Source: an uncultured Lachnospiraceae bacterium (GTDB taxonomy: Bacteria > Bacillota > Clostridia > Lachnospirales > Lachnospiraceae). From it: DNA of 63,525 bases. Within the stretch, counting starts at the first letter, position 1. Every line of letters begins with the position of its first letter. Below the pieces are notes generated by a model that was not told the DNA's origin, ran no database searches, and worked only from the letters and a program-made list of their open reading frames with translations. The position numbers and the translations under genes were made by a program. The stretch lies in assembly GCA_949740535.1 (NCBI GenBank), contig CATJHO010000116.1, positions 1 through 63,525 on the forward strand, in the 5' to 3' direction. Shown here one piece after another: positions 26,172 to 33,263 of this stretch.

Positions 26172-26690
26172 CTAAAACTTTCCATATACGGACGGAATAT
26201 CAATGGAACCGCTTATAATATCCTGCAGATCCCCGGAAATATCCACATTCCTTGGTGTGGCCAGGAAAATGCTTCCGGAAACCTTCTGCAGATTGCCGCC
26301 AATGGCAAAACAGGAGCCAGAGGTAAAGTCAATGATCCGCTGTGCAATCTCCACATCCAGACCCTCAAAATTCAATACCACTGTGCGGCCGCTCAGCAGT
26401 GTCTCTCCAATTTCCCTGGAGTCGTCAAAACTTGTGGGTTTAATCACGCATACTTCCATACCTTTTGCCTGCTTTCTCGGAGCCTGACGAATAGGCGTCA
26501 CCTTAGATCTGGGCGGCTCCTCCTCGTCAAAATCATCGTAATCTTCCTCTTTCTTTCGTCGAAATGGACTTTTCCGCTCCGGCTTCTCATCCTCGTAGTC
26601 ATCATCGAATTCATCATAGTCGTCATACTCATCGTAGTCGTCGTCGCCGCCCAGCTTCATGACATCCAGAAATTTATCGATTACACTCAT
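26172..26690 (-). CDS. sepF: Cell division protein SepF
   Basis: The protein has 172 residues: a short N-terminal amphipathic membrane-binding helix (MSVIDKFLDVMKLGG), an acidic Asp/Glu/Tyr linker (residues 16-50) and the SepF core fold (MEVCVIKPTSFDDSREIGETL, RTVVLNFEGLD, RIIDFTSGSCFAIGGNLQKVS, IFLATPRNVDI). It anchors and bundles FtsZ at the division site. It lies between yggS and ylmH, the usual Firmicutes order. Confidence 0.96.
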   Translation of the reverse strand: MSVIDKFLDVMKLGGDDDYDEYDDYDEFDDDYEDEKPERKSPFRRKKEEDYDDFDEEEPPRSKVTPIRQAPRKQAKGMEVCVIKPTSFDDSREIGETLLSGRTVVLNFEGLDVEIAQRIIDFTSGSCFAIGGNLQKVSGSIFLATPRNVDISGDLQDIISGSIDIPSVYGKF

Positions 26691-26705
26691 GCTATCTTCT
26701 CCAAT

Positions 26706-27395
26706 CTATCTATAATTGCGTTCGCCAAAAATCCCTGTGCCCACACGTACCATGGTGGCACCTTCCTCAATCGCAACCTCATAGTCTCCGGTCATTCCCA
26801 TTGACAGGACACTCATAGTTACATTATCAATGTTTTTCATTTTTATGTCAACACATAATTTCTTTAAATTGGAAAAATGTGTGCGATTTTCTTCTGGATC
26901 CGCAGTAAATGGAGCAATTGTCATCAATCCCTGCACCAAAATCCCCGGAAGCTTGGCAATTTCCCGGATCAAATCTTCTGTTTCCTCCGGAGATACGCCG
27001 AATTTGCTCTCCTCTCCTGCTACATTGACTTCAATCAGCACCGGAACGGTAAGCTGTCTCTTCACAGCTTCCATGCTGATAGTCTCTGCCAGCCTTAAGG
27101 AATCCAATGAATGAATCAGGCAGGCTTTGTCCACCACATATTTCACCTTATTCCGCTGAAGATGTCCGATGAGATGCCAGCGGATGTCCTTTGGCAGCTG
27201 CTCATATTTCTCACACAGTTCCTGTACCTTGTTTTCCCCAAAGTCTCTGGTTCCTCCCGGCAGAAGCTCCTCAATCATGGAGACAGGCTTTGTCTTGCTC
27301 ACGGCAATCAAAACTACCTCGTCTCTGGCGCGCCCTGCCCGCTCACAGGCAGCGCAGATTTTCCGCTCTACCTCTGCTAAATTTTCAACTATCAT
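26706..27395 (-). CDS. yggS: YggS/YlmE-family PLP-binding protein
   Basis: The 229-residue single-domain TIM barrel binds pyridoxal phosphate through the lysine in IAVSKTKPVSMI near residue 35. Other family stretches are DFGENKVQELCEKYEQLP, IRWHLIGHLQRNKVKYV and the phosphate-binding SMGMTGDYEVAIEEGATMVRVGTGIFGER. The family keeps PLP and amino-acid pools in balance. Its ribosome site, TAGGAG, lies at the end of an intergenic repeat. Confidence 0.95.
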   Translation of the reverse strand: MIVENLAEVERKICAACERAGRARDEVVLIAVSKTKPVSMIEELLPGGTRDFGENKVQELCEKYEQLPKDIRWHLIGHLQRNKVKYVVDKACLIHSLDSLRLAETISMEAVKRQLTVPVLIEVNVAGEESKFGVSPEETEDLIREIAKLPGILVQGLMTIAPFTADPEENRTHFSNLKKLCVDIKMKNIDNVTMSVLSMGMTGDYEVAIEEGATMVRVGTGIFGERNYR

Positions 27396-27407
27396 TTGAT
27401 TCTCCTA

Positions 27408-27470
27408 CTCCAGTTCCGCAGCCTTCAAAGACTGCTGTTTTAGATCTTATTCCAGTTCCGCAGCCTTTCC
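27408..27470 (-). repeat. Two short copies of the intergenic repeat upstream of yggS
   Basis: On the minus strand CTGCGGAACTGGAATAAG is followed by AAACAGCAGTC and, after a few bases, by CTGCGGAACTGGAGTAGGAG. So one full terminal segment and one internally deleted copy lie back to back. The last GGAG serves yggS. Confidence 0.75.
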
Positions 27471-27490
27471 GTCTGCCCCTGCCCTTCTTT

Positions 27491-28966
27491 TTACTGGTAA
27501 ACGACTTCGTCCTCGTCCACGGTATCCGCATTCAGCACAATGTGGTCATACACGGAAAGTCCGTAGCTGGTTCCCTCTTTCACAATGCAGTATTCTTCAT
27601 TCTCGTATAGTATCTGAATCTGCCGGAATAAGGTGTAACCCTTGTTAATATTGTAAACGCCCTTCAGCTGGGCCATCTGGCCCACCTGGTAAACTTCGGC
27701 GGAATCCGTGCGGATCAGCACATCTCCGGCAGAAAGCAGCTTCTCGGAAGTACTGAAGTTCTCCTCATTGGGATCCACGTAGGCGTACTGTTCATCCTGA
27801 TAGTAAATGGTGCAGTTCACAAACTCAGCCTGCGTACTGCCGTCCTCTCCTACGGTCTGTTTCATAAAGCCCATATTATTTTCGGGGCCGGAATTCGTCA
27901 CATACTCTTTGGCTATGACGAAGAAATCTTTTTCTGTCACCGCGGATTTTGGGATCTTCAGACCCATGGTCTCATCCCGCAGTATCTCAAACGTCAGGAA
28001 ACGATCATTAGCATAGCGGATCATGGAATTCACGAATTCCAGCACGCCGTAAGCCTTTCCCTCCCGGTATTCTACGGTTACTGAGGGCCAGAGATTCTGC
28101 TTGTCCTTGTCCATGCGGATTTCAATATAAGTTGTGTTCTGGACAATGGTTCCATCTTCTCTGGTTCTCTGATTTTCCTTAATCTTGTCAAGAAGAAAGG
28201 TCTCCATGTCTTCATCCAGCGGAAATACAATCTTCCAGTTTTCCTCGGTTATCAGCTTATAGACGGGTTCTCCCTGCCCCACCAGCTCCTCGGTACGCAG
28301 ATTCGTTCTCTCATAGGCTTCCTCATCAAACCAGGAACTGCTTAAGGTCTCAAGGGATGCATCCTCGAAACCATCCACATAGTATTCCACCACCCCCACT
28401 CCCCCTGCCTGGTAACCGGAAAATGTACTCTCTCCGCTTTCAGCGGCCCCGTCCAGCCGGGCTATCATGTTCTGATTCACCAGATCCAGAATCGAAGCAT
28501 CGATGGATGTCTTAAAATCATAAACTTCCAGAAAATTCATGTCTGAGGCATTGCTCATATAGGCGGAAATCTCACTCCGAAGCTGACTGTAGTCTTCATC
28601 ACTCAGGCTTATTTCCTGGGCATTATCCTTGATGGCCTGCGCCATCCGCCCGCTTTCATCCACTGTATAAACCGTGGAATTCACTGAGACCTTCTCTCCC
28701 TCACGGGCATAGTAACTGATGTATCCCGGTTTCTCTGACTGGAAAATCTGCTCTGTACGAAGCGCAATTCCTGTATAATGGTAATCCGTCGCCAGATTGC
28801 CTGCAATGACCTCATAACCTGAAATGTGGGTGGAGGTAAAAAACATATATATACAGACAATCAGATAGACGGCAATAAACCCAAAAAATACAACGCCGAT
28901 ATTCATGGGGCGCCGGTATTTGATCACTTTCCTATTCTTTTTCCCAGAACCCGACACGAACCGCAT
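27491..28966 (-). CDS. HlyD-family membrane-anchored adaptor protein
   Basis: The 491-residue protein has a basic N-terminus, one membrane helix near residues 22-42 (IGVVFFGFIAVYLIVCIYMFF), then an extracytoplasmic region with the barrel-sandwich start seen in HlyD-type adaptors (EVIAGNLATDYHYTGIALRTEQIFQSEKPGYISYYAREGEKVSVNSTVYTVDESG) and beta-rich C-terminal domains. No partner exporter is adjacent. Proteins of this kind often occur in the ylm cluster of Lachnospiraceae; their role is unknown. The ATG at 28966 is only two bases from AGGAGG; a GTG three codons later is an alternative start. Confidence 0.75.
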   Translation of the reverse strand: MRFVSGSGKKNRKVIKYRRPMNIGVVFFGFIAVYLIVCIYMFFTSTHISGYEVIAGNLATDYHYTGIALRTEQIFQSEKPGYISYYAREGEKVSVNSTVYTVDESGRMAQAIKDNAQEISLSDEDYSQLRSEISAYMSNASDMNFLEVYDFKTSIDASILDLVNQNMIARLDGAAESGESTFSGYQAGGVGVVEYYVDGFEDASLETLSSSWFDEEAYERTNLRTEELVGQGEPVYKLITEENWKIVFPLDEDMETFLLDKIKENQRTREDGTIVQNTTYIEIRMDKDKQNLWPSVTVEYREGKAYGVLEFVNSMIRYANDRFLTFEILRDETMGLKIPKSAVTEKDFFVIAKEYVTNSGPENNMGFMKQTVGEDGSTQAEFVNCTIYYQDEQYAYVDPNEENFSTSEKLLSAGDVLIRTDSAEVYQVGQMAQLKGVYNINKGYTLFRQIQILYENEEYCIVKEGTSYGLSVYDHIVLNADTVDEDEVVYQ

Positions 28967-29043
28967 TCCTCCTATAGCAGAGTGTTAATGCACCATCGGG
29001 CAGGGATCTTCTCCTCTGCCCGTGCGCAATTAATATAAAGCAC

Positions 29044-29071
29044 AGGGCTGCCATTAAATCTGGACAGCCCT
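29044..29071 (-). terminator. Hairpin after the small P-loop protein gene
   Basis: AGGGCTG and CAGCCCT pair around a 14-base loop, 20 bases past the stop codon at 29092. The following minus-strand sequence is T-rich (GTGCTTTATATT) but not a pure T-tract. Confidence 0.6.
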
Positions 29072-29091
29072 CTTATGTATCATACGGTATA

Positions 29092-29511
29092 CTAACAGGA
29101 AATCAAAACCTGTTCTTTTGCAAAATCCGGTAAATCCTTTTCCTCTACGGAAATACTGATGCAGAAATCTACTTTAAACTGCTCGCTGATCTGATTGAGC
29201 TGTGTAAGAGCGTCGGTCAAATCCTTGTTCTCCAGGCAGGCAATCTTCAAAAAGCTGTCCAGATACACCTGCTCCAAATCGTAATCCTGGGAAATAATTC
29301 CACAGATGAAACCGATAAATTCATCACTGTTCTTTAAAGGATAATCCTTTACATTGATAAGACGGACTTTGTTGTTCAGTTCATGCATGTGTTTTGTGCT
29401 TTTGTCCAGGTATACGATGTTGCCTGATGCTGTTTTGATTTGGCTGTTCACTCTATCCAGTAAATGCTTGGTCTTGCCATCTCCCTTATTTCCAATGATT
29501 AATTGTACCAT
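29092..29511 (-). CDS. Small soluble P-loop protein
   Basis: This 139-residue protein begins MVQLIIGNKGDGKTKHLLDRVN, a Walker A (P-loop) within the first 15 residues, followed by IVYLDKSTKHMHELN and a possible Walker B in YDLEQVYLDSFLKIA. No transmembrane segment or other domain is seen. It is short for an ATPase and ends soon after the Walker B-like strand. The start at 29511 has AAGGAGG at 8 bases; the upstream extension to 29562 lacks one. I do not know the function. Confidence 0.75.
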   Translation of the reverse strand: MVQLIIGNKGDGKTKHLLDRVNSQIKTASGNIVYLDKSTKHMHELNNKVRLINVKDYPLKNSDEFIGFICGIISQDYDLEQVYLDSFLKIACLENKDLTDALTQLNQISEQFKVDFCISISVEEKDLPDFAKEQVLISC

Positions 29512-29639
29512 TGCTTTGTCCTCCTTGGATTTCGATTGATTTATAATTCTGAACAGATGCACTGTTCTGATTTCTGTATGGTAATATTATAGTCTATCCG
29601 GGGGGAAAAGACAACCTATATTTGTGTAACATGACGAAT

Positions 29640-29797
29640 CCTCTTGGCAGTGCCAGCTTGAAAACGGCTCTCCGCAGTGCCGAAGTTCGATTCCGCTTCA
29701 CTCCATACCCAATAAAGCGGGGCACGCTGTCTCACTTCGCGGGCTCCCCCCAGGGGGCCTTCTCTTGACCTGCGGTCAATTCACCTTGCCGCCCTAT
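29640..29797. other. Non-coding region with several hairpins between mgsA and the P-loop gene
   Basis: The 385 bases between the two genes (29512-29896) hold no convincing gene but much structure. TTGACC/GGTCAA is at 29765-29779, a GC-rich stem GGCTCCCCC/AGGGGGCC at 29742-29759, and GTG..GAAG/CTTCAC near 29682-29705. AATAAAGCGGGGCACGCT (29711-29728) is complementary to 29834-29851 inside the mgsA terminator. Such dense pairing suggests a structured RNA or a degenerate repeat element. GTTCGATTCC at about 29686 recalls a tRNA T-loop but no tRNA can be folded. Confidence 0.5.
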
Positions 29798-29882
29798 AAA
29801 AAGTCATATAAGAAGGTACTTACATGCGGGCATAGCATACCCCGCTTTATCGGGTACGACGCACCTTCTTATATGCCTTTTT
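29798..29882 (-). terminator. Long terminator hairpin after mgsA
   Basis: On the minus strand AAAAAGGCATATAAGAAGGT pairs with ACCTTCTTATATGACTTTTT, giving an outer stem of about 20 bp ending in T5. An inner GCGGG/CCCGC hairpin is present. It starts 15 bases after the mgsA stop codon. Confidence 0.85.
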
Positions 29883-29896
29883 GCACTGCTCAACTA

Positions 29897-30292
29897 TTAC
29901 GCGTAAAGCTCCCGCCACTCCAGGTCGCCTCGGTCCAGGGACTTGATGAGCAATTCTGCTGTGGCCAGGTTGGTTGCGGCTGGGATGTTATAGGTATCAC
30001 AGAGCCGCAGGACATTGTTTACATCCGGTTCATGCTGTTTGGGCATGGTTGGATCTCTCAGGAAAATTAACAGGTCGATCTGATTGTGCTCTATCTGTGC
30101 TGCAAGCTGCTGCTCTCCCCCAAGATGGCCTGCAAGATATTTGTGTACAGTCAGATTGGTTACTTCTACAATCAGTCTTCCGGTGGTTCCGGTAGCATAC
30201 AGGTTGTGTTTACATAAGATCCCCCTGTATGCAATGCAGAAATTCTGCATCAGTTTCTTTTTTGCATCATGTGCAATTAATCCAATGTTCAT
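29897..30292 (-). CDS. mgsA: Methylglyoxal synthase
   Basis: The 131-residue enzyme converts dihydroxyacetone phosphate to methylglyoxal and phosphate, a bypass of lower glycolysis. Family stretches are IGLIAHDAKKKLM at the start, ATGTTGRLI near residue 54, LAGHLGGEQQLAAQI near 75, and the catalytic Asp in LLIFLRDPTMPKQHEPDV near 100. It follows rodA by 15 bases. In an organism that makes DHAP from rhamnulose-1-phosphate it could relieve DHAP build-up, but its location ties it to the rodA operon. Confidence 0.97.
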   Translation of the reverse strand: MNIGLIAHDAKKKLMQNFCIAYRGILCKHNLYATGTTGRLIVEVTNLTVHKYLAGHLGGEQQLAAQIEHNQIDLLIFLRDPTMPKQHEPDVNNVLRLCDTYNIPAATNLATAELLIKSLDRGDLEWRELYA

Positions 30293-30307
30293 GCGAACAC
30301 CCCCAAA

Positions 30308-31432
30308 TTAATATTTTTTCGGCTGTAAGCCGACATTTAGAACAAAACCTACTGCCATAAACAACGTCACCAGAGAAGTCAGTCCATAGCTGACAAAGGG
30401 CAGTGGAATTCCCGTATTGGGCATAATTCCCGTTGCCACGCAGATGTTGACAAAACTCTGAAACCCGATATATCCTGCCACCCCACAGCAGATCAGGGTT
30501 CCGGAAAACTCTCTGGAACGTCTGCCTATCCATATACATTCTAGCACAATCAGAGCCAATAGTAAAATAATTGTTGCACAGCCGATGAAACCGAGTTCTT
30601 CTCCTGTCACGGCAAAGATAAAATCTGTCTGGGGCTCTGCGATAAAACTTCCGTTCTTTACCGAAGACACGGAATTGTTGTTGAGCCCCTTTCCTGCCAG
30701 CTGGCCGGAGCCGATGGCCATAATCGAATTCTGCTGCTGGTAAGCATCATCGGCATATTTGGCCGGATCCAGCCATGCCATAATCCGCCGGAAGGCATAA
30801 TCATCCAGAATCTTCTGATCCGGCTGGAGAATCAGACTGATGAAAATAATCACCGACGGCACTCCCACTGCAACGGCCGCCCCGATAATCTTATAACTCA
30901 GACCGGCAATAAACAATACTACCAGAAAAATCACAACGATCGAGATCGTCGTGGAAAGATCCGGCTGTTCCTTAATATAAATGACTGGTATGCCAAATAA
31001 CACCACGGTTATCAGAAGTATTTTCCAGGTATTCAGCTGTTCCTTATATTTCTCAAAAAAACGTGCAAAAAACAGAATCAAAAGCAGTTTGGCAAGTTCT
31101 GACGGTTGAAACTGAAACCCGCCTATGTTCAGCCAGCGGTAAGCTCCGCTCCTCCATACGCCAAAGGGACGTACATTGATAAACGGAATCTGTACCAGAG
31201 ATAACAGCACCAGATTAAACAGATAGATCAGCCAGTAAAACTTCAGCACCCAGGTATAATCCACCACCGAAATCACAAGCATGGCAATTGTCCCCAGCGC
31301 CAGTCCCATAATCTGCTGGCTCTGTACAGATTTGCGGGCGCTTCCGATCACCAGCACGCCGAGCATGCTGATTGCATACACATAAAACACAAGTCTGAAT
31401 CTGTAATCCCTCAGCCGATACTGTTTAAACAT
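30308..31432 (-). CDS. rodA: RodA-type SEDS peptidoglycan polymerase
   Basis: The 374-residue membrane protein has about ten helices. SEDS motifs are AYRWLNIGGFQFQPSELAKLLLILFFARFF near residue 100, EQPDLSTTISIVVIFLVVLFIAGL near 155, and a C-terminal NTGIPLPFVSYGLTSLVTLFMAVGFVLNV. SEDS proteins polymerise lipid II; RodA works with the class B PBP2 encoded four genes upstream. It lies after minE and before mgsA in the mre-PBP2-min-rodA block. Confidence 0.94.
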   Translation of the reverse strand: MFKQYRLRDYRFRLVFYVYAISMLGVLVIGSARKSVQSQQIMGLALGTIAMLVISVVDYTWVLKFYWLIYLFNLVLLSLVQIPFINVRPFGVWRSGAYRWLNIGGFQFQPSELAKLLLILFFARFFEKYKEQLNTWKILLITVVLFGIPVIYIKEQPDLSTTISIVVIFLVVLFIAGLSYKIIGAAVAVGVPSVIIFISLILQPDQKILDDYAFRRIMAWLDPAKYADDAYQQQNSIMAIGSGQLAGKGLNNNSVSSVKNGSFIAEPQTDFIFAVTGEELGFIGCATIILLLALIVLECIWIGRRSREFSGTLICCGVAGYIGFQSFVNICVATGIMPNTGIPLPFVSYGLTSLVTLFMAVGFVLNVGLQPKKY

Positions 31433-31441
31433 ACTACTCCT

Positions 31442-31723
31442 CTAACGATGTTCCAGCCCGTGCTTCATATCCTTAATAGGGATATTGGCGCACAGAGCCG
31501 GCACATGACCATTCTGTCCATCTGATTCTGTCTGGGTAATCTGAATATCCAGACCCTCGCAGTCAATTTCCATATATTTGGAGATCACCTTGATGATATC
31601 ATTCTTGATAAGCTCCATAATCTCAGGGGAACAGTTTGCGCGATCTGAAATCAAAAGCAGTTTCAGACGGTCCTTTGCCACATCACCCGAACTTTTTTTT
31701 CGGAAAAAATCCATTAAAGCCAT
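31442..31723 (-). CDS. minE: Cell division topological specificity factor MinE
   Basis: The 93-residue protein has an N-terminal membrane/MinD-binding segment (MALMDFFRKKSSGDVAKDRLKLLLISDRANCSPEIMELIKNDII) and a C-terminal dimer domain (VISKYMEIDCEGLDIQITQ). It displaces MinD from the membrane and sets division at midcell. It follows minD by 18 bases. Confidence 0.95.
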   Translation of the reverse strand: MALMDFFRKKSSGDVAKDRLKLLLISDRANCSPEIMELIKNDIIKVISKYMEIDCEGLDIQITQTESDGQNGHVPALCANIPIKDMKHGLEHR

Positions 31724-31741
31724 TCTTCTTTCCCCCTTTGA

Positions 31742-32527
31742 TTATTTAAACAGCTTTGCAACTTTGGCAAAGAATCCATTATTGACCTCCAGATTCATCA
31801 GGGGAACCTCCTCACCCAGAATCCGCTTACAGATATTCATGTAAGCAGTTCCTGCCATAGAAGAATCACCAGCCAGCGGTTCTCCTTGGTTGGTAGCAAT
31901 TACGATATTCTCATCATCCGGAACCGCGCCGATCAAGTCAATGGCAAGGATATCAATCACATCCTCTATGGACATCATATCGCCCCGCTTCACCATATCC
32001 ATCCGCAGACGGTTTACAATCAAATCAATTTTATGAATCTCATTGGCCTCCAAAAGCCCGATGATGCGGTCTGCATCACGGATGGCGGAAACCTCCGGCG
32101 TGGTCACAATAATGGCCCTGTCTGCAGCGGCGATAGCATTCTTAAAGCCCTGCTCAATTCCTGCCGGGCAGTCCAGCAGTATGTAATCAAACTCGGATCG
32201 AAGCTCCTCAATCAGCTTTACCATCTGTTCCGGATTCACAGCTGTCTTATCTCTGGTCTGAGCCGAAGGCAGAAGAGACAGATTGGGATAACGCTTGTCC
32301 TTAATGAGCGCCTGCTTAATCCGGCAGTTTCCCTCTACCACATCTACCAGATTGTATACAATCCGATTCTCCAGCCCCATAACTACATCCAGGTTCCGAA
32401 GTCCGATATCTGTATCAATCATCACTACGTTTTTTTCCAGCTTTGCAAGACCTGTGCCAATATTTGCTGTAGAAGTGGTCTTCCCAACGCCGCCTTTTCC
32501 GGATGTAATTACAATTACCTCACTCAT
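31742..32527 (-). CDS. minD: Septum site-determining protein MinD
   Basis: The 261-residue deviant Walker A ATPase begins MSEVIVITSGKGGVGKTTSTANIG. It has DTDIGLRNLDVVMGLENRIVYNLVDVVEG, YILLDCPAGIEQGF (Walker B) and a C-terminal amphipathic membrane helix (NGFFAKVAKLFK). It recruits MinC to the membrane. It lies between minC and minE in the same operon. Confidence 0.97.
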   Translation of the reverse strand: MSEVIVITSGKGGVGKTTSTANIGTGLAKLEKNVVMIDTDIGLRNLDVVMGLENRIVYNLVDVVEGNCRIKQALIKDKRYPNLSLLPSAQTRDKTAVNPEQMVKLIEELRSEFDYILLDCPAGIEQGFKNAIAAADRAIIVTTPEVSAIRDADRIIGLLEANEIHKIDLIVNRLRMDMVKRGDMMSIEDVIDILAIDLIGAVPDDENIVIATNQGEPLAGDSSMAGTAYMNICKRILGEEVPLMNLEVNNGFFAKVAKLFK

Positions 32528-32556
32528 ACAATTTCTTCCTCCAACTCTTTAAATTC

Positions 32557-33252
32557 TTACAACTGAATCTCGTTTAATACTTCTTTTGTAATAGGTTCTA
32601 TATAAATATTTCCATTTTCCACATAAGCAATCCGCGGCGTCTCATCTGCCTTTTTCTTCTTTTTCTTTTCCGCCGTCTTATCGGAACTGCGGGCAATCAC
32701 ATCTCCGATGCGGATCTGTATGGGATCCATGGACAGGGCTGCCACAAAAGCTGATTCATTTCCTGCCGCTCCCACAAAAACATTTCCCTTCAGAGTTCCC
32801 AGCACAATTACATTGCCTTTTGAGATCACACGAGCCCCCGGATTCACATCTCCCAGAATAATTACACTGGTCTCTGACTCCAGAACCTGGCCGGAGCGCA
32901 GGGTTCCTTTATAAAAACGCCCATCCTGGAGATTCATCAGATCCCCCTGCTCCTCATCTCTTGACTCCACCGCCCTCTGCATCCGGGTCTCCATGTCTTT
33001 ATCCTCATCCAAAATGCTGACGATCTGAATCTGGCAGTTTTCTGACATAACCTCCGCCAGCTCCATTTCCTCATCCAGCGTAAGCTCCCGCCCCTGAAAG
33101 CACACGGCCATCTGGGCATCTCCGAAAAATCTGGCAGAAGCGCTGAACTTGGCTGCCACCTCTTTTTTCAGTTCTTCAAAGGGAAGCTTCCCATCCAGAA
33201 TTACGATCAATCCATATTTATTACTTTTAATAACCACCGGCTGGTTCGCCAT
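32557..33252 (-). CDS. minC: Septum site-determining protein MinC
   Basis: The 231-residue FtsZ inhibitor has an N-terminal domain (VVIKSNKYGLIVILDGKLPFEELKKEVAAKF). The C-terminal beta-helix domain carries the family motif LRSGQVLESETSVIILGDVNPGARVISKGNVIVLGTLKGNVFVGA. It follows the PBP2 gene by 11 bases, as expected in the mre-PBP2-min arrangement. Confidence 0.95.
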   Translation of the reverse strand: MANQPVVIKSNKYGLIVILDGKLPFEELKKEVAAKFSASARFFGDAQMAVCFQGRELTLDEEMELAEVMSENCQIQIVSILDEDKDMETRMQRAVESRDEEQGDLMNLQDGRFYKGTLRSGQVLESETSVIILGDVNPGARVISKGNVIVLGTLKGNVFVGAAGNESAFVAALSMDPIQIRIGDVIARSSDKTAEKKKKKKADETPRIAYVENGNIYIEPITKEVLNEIQL

Positions 33253-33263
33253 TGTTCTCTCTC

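Noticed and set aside
29680-29705. T-loop-like GTTCGATTCC suggesting a tRNA or tmRNA end
   Set aside because: No acceptor stem, anticodon arm or CCA could be paired with it. Treated only as part of the structured region.
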